The translations under genes and the position numbers were made by a program. The notes beneath the pieces are model-generated. The model made no database searches. It was not told where the DNA came from and was given only the letters and a program-made list of their open reading frames with translations. Source: CAZOHN01 sp964579325 (GTDB taxonomy: Bacteria; Pseudomonadota; Alphaproteobacteria; Rhodobacterales; Rhodobacteraceae). From it: a DNA stretch of 64,000 nt. Positions 27,243 to 35,478 of the stretch are shown piece by piece (the stretch's first letter is position 1; each line of letters starts with the position of its first letter). Where the stretch lies: the NCBI GenBank assembly GCA_964579325.1, contig CAZOHN010000001.1:62001-126000 (forward strand). Direction: 5' to 3'.

Positions 27243-27343
27243 CGGGGCTTCTCCCACGACTAACTGCACGAAGCTTTAAGAGTGATTCCTTTAGAAACGA
27301 TTGAGTGCCGCGGAAATGCCGTGGACAAAGGGAGAGAACGCCC

Positions 27344-28753
27344 ATGGCAAGATCGGCCTTCGAGGGTCTTCTGGCTGAAATCACCGAACTTTCCGCGGCG
27401 CGACACGTCGGCCGGATCGCCCGGATTTCTGCCGGTCGCCTGATCGTGACCGGCCTCGCGCAGCACGCGGGTCTGGCCGATCTCTGCCGCGTGTCACCAA
27501 GTGCTGGGCCGGTGATCGGGGGCGAAGTCATCGGCCTTGAACCCGGAGCCGCGACCATTCTGCCGGAGGGTCCGGCCGAAGGCGTCCGGATCGGGGATCG
27601 GGTCGAACTGGTCGGCCCGGCGTCGCTCGCGCCACGTTGGGATTGGGTCGGACGCGTCATCGACCCGTATGGCCGCCCGATCGACGGCCGCCCTCTGTTT
27701 CGCGGCCCTCAGCCCCGGGCCCTCAGGTCGCCTCCTCCCGAGCCCGCACGGCGGCGACCGATGGGTATGCGGCTTTCGACCGGTCTCGCCGCCTTCGATA
27801 CGATGCTCCCCATCGTCCGTGGCCAGCGCGTGGGCCTGTTTGCGGGGTCTGGTGTCGGCAAGTCGACCCTGCTGGGAATGCTCGCGCGCGGCCTCGAGGC
27901 GGATGTCGTCGTGATAGGACTGGTCGGAGAGCGTGGGCGAGAGCTGCGCGATTTCACCGACCGCGTTCTCGGGGACGAAGGGATGGCACGTTCAGTAGTT
28001 GTCGCCGCCACTTCCGATCGTTCGCCTTTGGAACGACGCCGCGCGGCATTGTCGGCAATGACCGTTGCCGAGCATTTTCGGGATGAGGGAGCACATGTGC
28101 TGTTGATGGTCGACTCGGTAACACGGTTTGCCGAAGCGCACCGCGAGATCGCGTTGGCGTCGGGTGAGAACCCAGGCCTCGGAGGCTATCCACCTTCCCT
28201 CGCGCATGCGATAATGGCACTTGCGGAACGGGCAGGCCCGGGGTCGGACCTGTCAGGCGACATAACGGCAGTTTTCAGCGTGCTTGTGGCGGGGTCCGAC
28301 ATGGAGGAGCCGGTTGCGGATATTCTGCGCGGCGTGCTCGACGGTCACGTCGTGCTTGACCGGGAAATCGCCGAGCGTGGTCGCTTTCCGGCAGTTGATC
28401 TGCTGAGATCGGTTAGCCGAAGTCTCCCCGAGGCAGCTTCCATCGGGGAAAATGATTTGATCGCGCGCGCCAGGCGTCTCTTGGGTGCCTATGACAGGTC
28501 GGAAACCATGATCCGGGCGGGCCTTTACCAGACAGGGACGGATCCGATTCTGGATGAGGCAGTGCAGGTCTGGCCTGCACTCGACGCATTCCTGTCAGAA
28601 CCTTCGCCTGGAGGTGTCGCGGAGAGCTTCGAGCGACTTGAAAGCTGCCTGGTACAGCGGCAACGGTCGTTGCCAGGCTCACATACGGTCTTGTCAACTG
28701 ACCCGGCAACACCTCGGTCAGCATCCGTACCTAGGTTCACGCTTGAAGCCTGA
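27344..28753 (+). CDS. fliI: Flagellum-specific ATPase FliI
   Basis: A 469-residue export ATPase related to the F1 beta subunit. It has a Walker A motif GLFAGSGVGKSTLL, the downstream VIGLVGERGRELRDF block, Walker B-like HVLLMVDSVTRFAEAHREIA, and the LSGDITAVFSVLVAGSDMEE region that identifies type III export ATPases. FliI hexamers feed unfolded substrates to the FlhA/FlhB gate. The ATG at 27344 has GGGAGAG about 8 bases upstream; an in-frame start at 27305 lacks such a site. It stands alone, divergent from flgB, without fliJ downstream. Confidence 0.96.
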   Translation: MARSAFEGLLAEITELSAARHVGRIARISAGRLIVTGLAQHAGLADLCRVSPSAGPVIGGEVIGLEPGAATILPEGPAEGVRIGDRVELVGPASLAPRWDWVGRVIDPYGRPIDGRPLFRGPQPRALRSPPPEPARRRPMGMRLSTGLAAFDTMLPIVRGQRVGLFAGSGVGKSTLLGMLARGLEADVVVIGLVGERGRELRDFTDRVLGDEGMARSVVVAATSDRSPLERRRAALSAMTVAEHFRDEGAHVLLMVDSVTRFAEAHREIALASGENPGLGGYPPSLAHAIMALAERAGPGSDLSGDITAVFSVLVAGSDMEEPVADILRGVLDGHVVLDREIAERGRFPAVDLLRSVSRSLPEAASIGENDLIARARRLLGAYDRSETMIRAGLYQTGTDPILDEAVQVWPALDAFLSEPSPGGVAESFERLESCLVQRQRSLPGSHTVLSTDPATPRSASVPRFTLEA

Positions 28754-28877
28754 CAGGAGGGTGATGCATCAGCCGGGTCAAAGGAGCTCGGAAAGGTCAC
28801 CGTTATGCTGGCGTTCCGGCAGATGCTTGCGCCTAAAGCGCGTATCAGCGGGAAGCACCAATGTGACAGATCTGCGA

Positions 28878-29681
28878 TTACCTGGTCAGTGGTACTGACT
28901 GGAGCAGAGACAGTGCCGCGCTGCCCCGGACGGATGCAGGCAATCCTTGGATTTCGGCGCGGATAATGAAGGACCTTACAAGTTCCTCACGACGCTCGGC
29001 GTCGGCGAACTGCCGGATCGAATTGTCGCCAAACGCGCGCTCGGATTTCGATTTTAGAACCTCGACTTGCTGGTCGAGGTCGATGCTGCCGAAACTCTTG
29101 GGTAGTCCCAATGCAGTCTCGAATACGCGGCGCAGGGGTGGTTGGCCGAGAACCGTGAGCCATAGGGTACGATCCGTAGAGCCGCTCCTCGACAGCTCGG
29201 CGAGTTCACGCGTTGCTGCAAGGGCTAGCCGCATGTCCTCGTTCTGATCGCCGACAGCAACCTCAAACTGCCTCGTTTCGAAGGCGCGGACGAGCTTCTC
29301 CACGATATCCGGGCGTCCGGAAAGCCGGTTCACCTGCTCTCCAAAGCCGAAGGTCTGAGATAGGTCCCTATAGCGCTTGTCCGCCAGCCGGTTGGCCAAC
29401 GCCTTCGGATCGGTCGAAGCGCTGTCCAGCACCTTCTCCACGAAGGCCTTGTTCGGAAGGTCCGCGTCCAGCCCGAATGCACCGAGTGCCACCTTGAGAA
29501 GCTGCCGGTCCTTCACGAGATCAGCTGCAGTGGTGATTGCGCCAATCCGCTCTCGAAACGCGTCGACGTCGCGCTGTATCGCGGGAGTTCTTGACAGGCT
29601 CTCCTGTTGTGTAGCTGCCGTTCGCGTCAGAAAGCGCCAGCCCGCGTACCCTGAAATCGGGATGACGGGTTGAAAGGTCAT
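28878..29681 (-). CDS. DUF1217 flagellar protein
   Basis: A 267-residue DUF1217-family protein, often found in alphaproteobacterial flagellar clusters. It is mostly helical, with family-like blocks such as SRTPAIQRDVDAFRERIGAI, VKDRQLLKVALGAFGLDADL, NRLADKRYRDLSQTFGFGE and the C-terminal NDSIRQFADAERREE-type region. Its molecular role is not settled. The ATG overlaps the flbT stop by 4 bases, so it is the last gene of flaF-flbT-orf. The 124 bases to fliI show no obvious hairpin or motif. Confidence 0.83.
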   Translation of the reverse strand: MTFQPVIPISGYAGWRFLTRTAATQQESLSRTPAIQRDVDAFRERIGAITTAADLVKDRQLLKVALGAFGLDADLPNKAFVEKVLDSASTDPKALANRLADKRYRDLSQTFGFGEQVNRLSGRPDIVEKLVRAFETRQFEVAVGDQNEDMRLALAATRELAELSRSGSTDRTLWLTVLGQPPLRRVFETALGLPKSFGSIDLDQQVEVLKSKSERAFGDNSIRQFADAERREELVRSFIIRAEIQGLPASVRGSAALSLLQSVPLTR

Positions 29682-30082
29682 TGCTTCGTGGCGGCGAACA
29701 GCCGCTCCTCCCTCGGAAGCAAGCCGCGCAGCGACTTCAGGACCTGGTACGGCTGTCCGGAAAGCACGGCCTCCGTGGCGATCGTGAGCTGGCTGCGGCT
29801 ATCGTGGTCGGTAAATACCTGGCTCAACTGTTCGATCCCCCGCAACAACTGGTGGCGTGCTTCGTCTGGATCGGCGTCTCCAGACAGGACCAGCTGTGCG
29901 ATGTAGCAGACCCGACGGACGGGAGTGTTGACTTCGCCTGGGTGGATCGCGTCGCGCAGGCGCAGGATGTTTGCGCCGGGGGTCATGATCGACAGCCGCG
30001 AGCGCTTGTCGCCGTTCTCGATGACGGCGCCATTGATCAGGACCCGCTCGCGAGGACCCAACTTCAAGACCAGCCCCGTCAT
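29678..30082 (-). CDS. flbT: Flagellin synthesis repressor FlbT
   Basis: A 134-residue FlbT. In Caulobacter FlbT binds the 5' leader of flagellin mRNA and blocks its translation until the hook is complete. Conserved features are LKLGPRERVLINGAVIENGD near the N-terminus and CYIAQLVLSGDADPDEARHQ in the centre. It overlaps flaF and the DUF1217 gene by 4 bases each, next to flagellin, the family's usual place. Confidence 0.95.
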   Translation of the reverse strand: MTGLVLKLGPRERVLINGAVIENGDKRSRLSIMTPGANILRLRDAIHPGEVNTPVRRVCYIAQLVLSGDADPDEARHQLLRGIEQLSQVFTDHDSRSQLTIATEAVLSGQPYQVLKSLRGLLPREERLFAATKQ

Positions 30083-30456
30083 CGTGCGGCCCCTTCGGCC
30101 GACAGTCCGCGCATCACGGCTGTGTTGAGCTCGATCAGGATGTCTGCCTTAGCCTCTCCGCGCATCACGCGAGGCGTGTGAATCTGGGTGAACTCGGCGA
30201 GGTAGAAGAGACGGGCCCTGAGATCGGGAGGGAGACCGTTTTCGGGATCGGAGAGGTCGGCTGCAAGCGTGATCCAGAGCTCGAGGTTGTCATGGAGCGC
30301 ACGTATGCGGCCTGGTCCTTCGAGGCGGCCCGAGTCGCGTGTCTCGCGAAGACGACGGGTAACCCTTGCGAAGAGATCGTACTCGGTGGCGCGTGCCGAT
30401 TTCACGGGGGCACCGGGTGTTGCGTAGGCCATTCGGGCCTTTTCGAGACTGTTCAC
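30079..30456 (-). CDS. flaF: Flagellar biosynthesis regulator FlaF
   Basis: A 125-residue FlaF, required for flagellin export and translation and antagonistic to FlbT in Caulobacter. The family pattern runs from RATEYDLFARVTRRLRETRD through HDNLELWITLAADLSDPENG to LPPDLRARLFYLAEFTQIHT. Translation starts with GTG at 30456. It lies 92 bases after the flagellin gene, separated by a terminator hairpin, so its expression probably depends on read-through or its own promoter. Confidence 0.95.
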   Translation of the reverse strand: MNSLEKARMAYATPGAPVKSARATEYDLFARVTRRLRETRDSGRLEGPGRIRALHDNLELWITLAADLSDPENGLPPDLRARLFYLAEFTQIHTPRVMRGEAKADILIELNTAVMRGLSAEGAAR

Positions 30457-30507
30457 AACAAGTCCTTCCGAACGCGGTGAGGTCGACCGGCAGCTTCAGC
30501 CGGCAGG

Positions 30508-30539
30508 AAAAGTCGGGGCGCCCGCATGGGCACCCCGAC
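30508..30539 (-). terminator. Rho-independent terminator of the flagellin gene
   Basis: GTCGGGGTGCCC pairs with GGGCGCCCCGAC on the minus strand (30539-30512, one mismatch and a 4-base loop), followed by TTTT (30511-30508). It begins 10 bases after the flagellin stop, where a strong gene would need a terminator. Confidence 0.72.
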
Positions 30540-30548
30540 GAAGAGCCA

Positions 30549-31784
30549 TTACCGGAACAGAGACAGGATCGACTGCGGCGACTGGTTGGCGATCGAGAGC
30601 GCCTGGATGCCCAGCTGCTGCTGGACCTGGAGCGCCTGAAGCCGAGCCGATGCCTCTTCCATGTCGGCATCCACGAGCGTGCCGATGCCTGACTTCAAGG
30701 AGTCCGTCAGCTTCGAGACGAACTCGGCCTGAATGTCGATGCGCCGTTCGGCCGAGCCGAAGTCCGAAGACGCCTGGATCGCGGTGTCGATCATGCCTTC
30801 GATACGAGCCAGAGCTCCGGACGCATCGGTGGTTACGTCGATCGACGCGAGGTCGCCCAGCATACCCGACCCGACGTTCCGGATCGTCGCGCTGATGGCG
30901 ATGTCGTTGCCAGTGTCGTTGTTGATTGTCAGTTCCGTCGGCGCGTTCGCGGCGTCGTAGGTGACAGTCAGGCCTTCGATTCCGAGTGAGTCGATGGCGT
31001 TCTTGACGCCAATGGCAATTGCCTCGTTCACATCAGGCGTGATGTTGGTGTCGACGTCCTCAGCAGACACGGTGTAGGTCGCCGTCTGGTCGCCGATACG
31101 AATCGAGATCTTGTCACCAGCCTGGATCTCGGCATCTGCCGCGCCGGCAGTGCCGACGAACTCGATGGAGTCATCGGCGCCTTCGTCGATCGCCACGGCG
31201 TAGGTGTCGGTGTTGGTGCCGACGACCGCATTGCCCGTGCCGCCGCCCGCACCGAACGCCGCACGTGCCAGGTAGCCGGACGTGCCGAGGTTGACACCCT
31301 GCACTTCGATGGTGCTCGACGTGACGTTGCCAAGCGAGTCGCGGTCGAGCGAAGACAGGAAGTTGGCGGTGGCACCGGTGTTGACGAGGTTCAGGCCATT
31401 GAACTGCGCCGCGCCGACCACGGAGGTCACCTGCTCGGTGAGCCGGTTGATGTCGGTCTGGATCTTGGCGCGGTCAACGTTCGGCTCCTGCGAGGCGACG
31501 ATCAGCCCCTTGATCTCGGTCAGAAGGTCGGTGACGCTTTCGGCCGCATTTCGGGCCACGGCGATGGTGGATTGGCCGAGCGCGAGGCTGTTCGAGATCT
31601 GCTTGAAGCCCTTTACGTCCGATTCCATCACTTTCGAGATGGCCCAGACGGCCGAGTTGTCGCGAGCGGAGCCGATCGACTTGCCCGACGCAATCTCCTG
31701 CTGCGTCCTGGCGAGGCTCGTGTTGGTCTGCTTGAGGGTCTGAAGGGCGACCATCGAGCTGGTGTTGGTCAGAATGCTGGTCAT
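30549..31784 (-). CDS. Flagellin
   Basis: A 411-residue flagellin, the filament subunit. The conserved N-terminal D0/D1 region runs from SILTNTSSMVALQTLKQTN through SARDNSAVWAISKVMESDVK to about residue 150, and the C-terminal half from DFGSAERRIDIQAEFVSKLT to the end SIANQSPQSILSLFR. The central part (~150-330) is variable, acidic and Thr/Asp-rich. The ATG at 31784 is chosen as the family start; the open frame upstream has no flagellin character. It is a single gene here, preceded by CtrA-like and sigma-28-like elements and followed by a strong terminator, flaF and flbT. Confidence 0.97.
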   Translation of the reverse strand: MTSILTNTSSMVALQTLKQTNTSLARTQQEIASGKSIGSARDNSAVWAISKVMESDVKGFKQISNSLALGQSTIAVARNAAESVTDLLTEIKGLIVASQEPNVDRAKIQTDINRLTEQVTSVVGAAQFNGLNLVNTGATANFLSSLDRDSLGNVTSSTIEVQGVNLGTSGYLARAAFGAGGGTGNAVVGTNTDTYAVAIDEGADDSIEFVGTAGAADAEIQAGDKISIRIGDQTATYTVSAEDVDTNITPDVNEAIAIGVKNAIDSLGIEGLTVTYDAANAPTELTINNDTGNDIAISATIRNVGSGMLGDLASIDVTTDASGALARIEGMIDTAIQASSDFGSAERRIDIQAEFVSKLTDSLKSGIGTLVDADMEEASARLQALQVQQQLGIQALSIANQSPQSILSLFR

Positions 31785-31863
31785 GACTGTTTCCTGATGT
31801 CTGCTGACGCTTTGCGCCAGGTTGCGGAAGCCGCCCGTCGTGGGCGGCGGCACGTGGCCGTTC

Positions 31864-31889
31864 TGACCGGCGCGGACCGAGGCTTTTTA
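31864..31889 (-). promoter_or_regulatory. Possible sigma-28-type promoter of flagellin
   Basis: On the minus strand TAAA (31889-31886) is followed after 14 bases by GCCGGTCA (31871-31864), which matches six of eight bases of the GCCGATAA element. The spacer is one base shorter than usual. It lies about 80 bases before the flagellin ATG. Confidence 0.3.
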
Positions 31890-31942
31890 CCCGGACCGCA
31901 CGATCCACTGCTGGATCTCTTTCGGACCATCCCCGGAAACCG

Positions 31943-31957
31943 CTAACAGTTCGCTAA
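31943..31957 (-). promoter_or_regulatory. CtrA-like site upstream of flagellin
   Basis: The minus strand reads TTAGCGAACTGTTAG, which fits TTAA-N7-TTAA with exact spacing and one change per half site. It lies ~160 bases upstream of the flagellin start in the 217-base gap before the FlgN-like gene. Regulation by CtrA is inferred. Confidence 0.38.
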
Positions 31958-32001
31958 GCGACGACGGAGACTGCCAGGCATTTGTCTAAAGTGCGCCCGG
32001 T

Positions 32002-32349
32002 TCAGGCACGCTTCTCGAGTGTTCGGCCGCCGCCCTCGTGGACGGTAGATCGTCCCTCGCAGTCGTAGGTGTGCAATGCGGGGCCGCCGCTCCTGAGTTC
32101 CTCAAGCTGGGTCCTCACCGCGATCACGGCGTCTCTTGCGGCCGCGATAAGAGCCTGGTTGGCTTGCGCAGCCTTGCGCAACCGTTCCAGGCCGGGCACT
32201 GGCTGGTGGTCTGCGAGGGCTTCGACCAACCGCTCCTTGCGGAGTACAAGATCCCCGAGTGCATCGAAGTCACCTGACAGAAGTGCCTGCCGCTCGGCCG
32301 CAAGTACCTCTGCGAGACCGTCCGCTTCCGGACCCATGTCACGTTCCAT
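32002..32349 (-). CDS. FlgN-like flagellar export chaperone
   Basis: A 115-residue helical protein with the FlgN-family look: LAEVLAAERQALLSGDFDAL and a following VLRKERLVEALADHQPVPGL, where alternate hydrophobic heptads form one long hairpin. FlgN-type chaperones protect hook-filament junction proteins FlgK and FlgL before export. It overlaps the FlgJ-like gene by 11 bases, a usual pairing in Rhodobacterales. The C-terminal third is polar and unconserved. Similarity is by pattern only. Confidence 0.72.
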   Translation of the reverse strand: MERDMGPEADGLAEVLAAERQALLSGDFDALGDLVLRKERLVEALADHQPVPGLERLRKAAQANQALIAAARDAVIAVRTQLEELRSGGPALHTYDCEGRSTVHEGGGRTLEKRA

Positions 32350-32644
32350 TGACGCGCTCCTTCAATGCTTCGAAGATCGATTCGGCGAGTCCGATGCCTC
32401 CGGACTTCACCAGCTCGTCCGCTTGTGCCTGGACAAGGAAGGACGAGAAATGCTCCTCGCCGGCGCCTCCTCCGAAGGAACTTCGCGGTTGGCCGAGACC
32501 TGCGTACTCGAGCATCTGTGCGAGAAAGCTCGCCTCCAGGTCGCGCGCGACCTGCCGGAGTGCTGTTTCGTCCAAGGGGCCGCGCGCCGGAGCGGGCGGG
32601 GCGGAAACGGGTACCGTCGGTTGTGTTGCGGAATTGATGAGCAC
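32339..32644 (-). CDS. flgJ: FlgJ-like rod-binding protein (short form)
   Basis: A 101-residue protein holding only the N-terminal rod-binding half of FlgJ: LRQVARDLEASFLAQMLEYA, GGGAGEEHFSSFLVQAQADE and SGGIGLAESIFEALKERV. It caps the growing rod in the periplasm. The muramidase half of enteric FlgJ is absent; SltF at 17467 would supply that activity. GTG at 32644 is preferred because GGAGGGAA lies about 7 bases upstream; an ATG at 32722 would add 26 unconserved residues. Confidence 0.86.
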   Translation of the reverse strand: MLINSATQPTVPVSAPPAPARGPLDETALRQVARDLEASFLAQMLEYAGLGQPRSSFGGGAGEEHFSSFLVQAQADELVKSGGIGLAESIFEALKERVNGT

Positions 32645-32694
32645 CCGCGTTCCCTCCAATTGGCGAAACTTCCCTCGCAATAACGCCTGCGGGG

Positions 32695-32722
32695 TAAAGA
32701 AGCGGTAACTCCCTGCCGTCAT
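32695..32722 (+). promoter_or_regulatory. Possible sigma-28-type promoter of fliK
   Basis: TAAA (32695-32698), 16 bases, then GCCGTCAT (32715-32722), six of eight matches to GCCGATAA. It lies ~35 bases before the fliK start in a short divergent region. Weak evidence from one match. Confidence 0.25.
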
Positions 32723-32757
32723 ATGTCGGTGGACGTGGCAGAAGCCGGGAGTTCGTG

Positions 32758-34806
32758 ATGCAGCCAGTGGCTGGACCGGAGGCAGTGCAGGCGGCGATTG
32801 TCGGGCGCGACGTCGTTCCGCGCAATTCGCGCACCCAAGGTGTCCTCGAAGAGCGTCGGGACCCTGGCGCATTTTCGCGCGTCTTTGCCAATGCCCCGGG
32901 ATCGCCGCCTTCACCCGATGCGCTCTATTCCCAGGGCGTGCGACAGGTTTCGTCAGCACTGACAGTCGCCACCTCCGCTGCTGGCGGGGGTACGGTCTCG
33001 CACATCTTTCCTCAGCCGGGCGACGTTTCGGCGGAAGTACGGCCAGAGCCAGATTCGGCGCATGCTTTCGCAAGGAAGCCCGAGAGCGAGGCAGGTCACG
33101 AGCCATTGGTCGAACCTGGCCTCGCTCCCGAAGCGAAGGCAACGCCGAACATTCCGTCAGGCTACTCTCCGCGCGATGTGGAGCCGTTCGGTTGGCGCGG
33201 TCATGACCGGCAGGGTCAACTGTTGGCTGGGCGGATGGATGGAACCCTCGATCCGGAAGCTCCGTCCTCCCAGAGTGATTCCGCGGGCCCACGGACCAGT
33301 CCGGAACCGATTGCGCCCGGTACCCGCGAAATGTGGATAGTTGGTTCGACGCCGGTTGCAACAGACGTGGCCGCTCCTGCGGGCAAACTTTCAGCGACTT
33401 GGCATCAGGCGCCCGAAGCCTCCCAGCCGCCGGGTCAGGCAATGCCCGGGCCGTTCGAGCTGACTGCGACAACGGAACCGCCCGGCCTGCTGGTCGGCCG
33501 GCAGGGTGCTTCGATGGATGATCCGGGAAGGTCGATACCGCAGGTAGCGGCGGCTAACTCAGGTCTGCAGAGCATTCCAGTTTCCGACCGATCCAAGGCT
33601 CTTGTGCCCGGCAATCCTGGTCGTCCGCCGCTGGTTGACCCAGGGGCGGGACTCGAGCCGGTAGTCCCCGCCACGGGAGGAACGCAGCCGCCAGCGGAGG
33701 ATGACCAGGACGCCCAGCCGGCAGATACACATGCGCGAGGTGCCCCCGAGCTGCGTGCCCCGCCCGGCACGCCCGTCCGCGCGACCGAATCCTTCTCCGC
33801 GTCGGAGCCCCCGCAAGGTCGGTCGGGTGCTGCCAGCGAGCCCGTGGTGAAACAACCTGTCCCAGGATTGGTCCCGGTGGTCGCCGACGCGAAGACCATC
33901 GCTTCGCCGGAGAGCCGGGTCGCGACGGATATGAGTTCTAGGGGCCTCCAGAATGCGCCGCTTGTCGCGGCCACTCCAGAAGGCTCAGACCGCCTTGCAT
34001 CCTTCGAACGACCGGCCGCTGGCAAGACGCCAACTTCGCCGATCGCAACACCCGTGCCCATTCTCGAGCGGGTGTCCCTCGCGGAGGTCTCGACGCCCGT
34101 GCGCGTTGTGCCCTCCCCGGAGGTGGACGTCTCGCTTCAGGCTCAGGGAGAGACCATCAGGGGCGACGTGTCGGCGCGGACCGAGAGCGTGAAACCGACT
34201 CGGGAAACCACCAGCGCTCGGACGCAACCTCTGCCGCCGGTCGCAGAAGCCGCGCCGGTCTCCCTGCAGCCGGATGTCTCGTCAATCGCACTCTCGTCCG
34301 ATGGCGGCGAGCCGGGGCTGTCGCCCGGCGACATGGCCTTGGGCACGACCCAGGGATCCGAACCAAGGTACAGTTCGATCCAGCCACCGCAACGGGTCGA
34401 GACCGGGCAAGGGGTTGCCCATCAGCTGTCCGTCGCGATCGCCGGCGCCACCAGCGACAAGATCGAACTGGTCCTCGACCCTGCCGAGTTGGGCACGGTG
34501 CGTCTCAGCCTGGCTCCAGAAGGCCAATCAGTGGCGGTTTCCCTCGTGGCCGATCGGGCCGAGACCATGGACCTGCTTCGCCGCCATATCGATCAGCTCG
34601 CACGCGACCTTCGCGAAGCGGGCTACTCGGACGTCACCTTCAGTTTCGGGCCCCAGACGGGTGGAGGTGGCGGGCACCACTCCACTTCAAGACTTTCCGG
34701 GAGTCCGGGGAGCGAACATGGGGGTTCCGCAGATCCGGTCTCTTCCGAGACCCTGGCAGCTCGACCTCTCTCCGACCGGACGACCGGTCTAGATCTCAGG
34801 ATGTGA
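32758..34806 (+). CDS. fliK: Flagellar hook-length control protein FliK
   Basis: A 682-residue FliK. The first ~550 residues are disordered, rich in Pro, Ser, Glu and Ala. The C-terminal Flg_hook domain (~560-640) has IELVLDPAELGTVRLSL at about 570-586, with the family's LxPxxLGxVxVxL core, followed by LLRRHIDQLARDLREAGYSD. FliK acts as a ruler and triggers the FlhB switch. The ATG at 32758 has GGGAG 7 bases upstream; a GTG one codon earlier is possible. It is followed by flgD 11 bases later. Confidence 0.92.
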   Translation: MQPVAGPEAVQAAIVGRDVVPRNSRTQGVLEERRDPGAFSRVFANAPGSPPSPDALYSQGVRQVSSALTVATSAAGGGTVSHIFPQPGDVSAEVRPEPDSAHAFARKPESEAGHEPLVEPGLAPEAKATPNIPSGYSPRDVEPFGWRGHDRQGQLLAGRMDGTLDPEAPSSQSDSAGPRTSPEPIAPGTREMWIVGSTPVATDVAAPAGKLSATWHQAPEASQPPGQAMPGPFELTATTEPPGLLVGRQGASMDDPGRSIPQVAAANSGLQSIPVSDRSKALVPGNPGRPPLVDPGAGLEPVVPATGGTQPPAEDDQDAQPADTHARGAPELRAPPGTPVRATESFSASEPPQGRSGAASEPVVKQPVPGLVPVVADAKTIASPESRVATDMSSRGLQNAPLVAATPEGSDRLASFERPAAGKTPTSPIATPVPILERVSLAEVSTPVRVVPSPEVDVSLQAQGETIRGDVSARTESVKPTRETTSARTQPLPPVAEAAPVSLQPDVSSIALSSDGGEPGLSPGDMALGTTQGSEPRYSSIQPPQRVETGQGVAHQLSVAIAGATSDKIELVLDPAELGTVRLSLAPEGQSVAVSLVADRAETMDLLRRHIDQLARDLREAGYSDVTFSFGPQTGGGGGHHSTSRLSGSPGSEHGGSADPVSSETLAARPLSDRTTGLDLRM

Positions 34807-34817
34807 AAGGCAGAAGG

Positions 34818-35477
34818 ATGGATATCGGATCACTGAGCACGATCAGCTCGGCTACAAGCGCAGGCAACGAGTCGACCAAGAAGAAAGGTATCGTTTCGGA
34901 CTATCAGACCTTCTTGAAGATGCTCACAACGCAGCTTGAGAACCAGGATCCGCTCAACCCTGCGAAGGCCGACGAGTTCGCGGTGCAGCTCGCCACATTC
35001 TCGTCGGTCGAGCAGCAGGTCCGGACCAACGACTTGCTTGCCCAGCTTGGGACCCAGTTCGCGGCCATGGGAATGACGCAGTTCGCCGGTTGGGTTGGCA
35101 TGGATGCGCGCGCCTCGGCCCCGGCGAACTTCCACGGCGCGCCGGTCACGCTTGCCCTCTCGCCCGCGGCGGGGGCCGATCGAACCGAGCTGGTCGTCCG
35201 CGACGCGTCGGGACGCGAGCTGGAGCGTTTCGATATCCCGGCGACGGCTGGCACCTACATCTGGGACGGCCGCAACCAGTTCGGCGGGTCCTATCTCCAC
35301 GGTCTCTACAGCTTCGATCTGGTGAGCTTCCAGGGAGACACGCCGGTTGCGACGACGCCGGTCGAGACCTTCGGCCGGGTCATCGAGGCGCGAATCGAGA
35401 ATGGCCAGACGGTGATCGTCAGGGAGGGCGGCGTCGTTGTTCCCACGGCGGACGTCACCGGGGTCCGCGCCGGCTGA
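34818..35477 (+). CDS. flgD: Flagellar hook assembly scaffold FlgD
   Basis: A 219-residue hook cap protein. The N-terminus contains DYQTFLKMLTTQLENQDPLN followed by DEFAVQLATFSSVEQQV, the hallmark of FlgD. The C-terminal part has the FlgD Ig-like/Tudor features (GRELERFDIPATAGTYIWDG). AGAAGG precedes the ATG at 34818. The hook protein gene flgE, which normally follows, is absent: the next gene, ubiB, faces the other way with its stop one base away. So the flagellar cluster ends here. Confidence 0.96.
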   Translation: MDIGSLSTISSATSAGNESTKKKGIVSDYQTFLKMLTTQLENQDPLNPAKADEFAVQLATFSSVEQQVRTNDLLAQLGTQFAAMGMTQFAGWVGMDARASAPANFHGAPVTLALSPAAGADRTELVVRDASGRELERFDIPATAGTYIWDGRNQFGGSYLHGLYSFDLVSFQGDTPVATTPVETFGRVIEARIENGQTVIVREGGVVVPTADVTGVRAG

Positions 35478-35478
35478 T

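Noticed and set aside
27243..27343. CtrA box between flgB and fliI
   Set aside because: TTAA and TTAG half sites are present, but the spacings are 11-12 bases, not 7.
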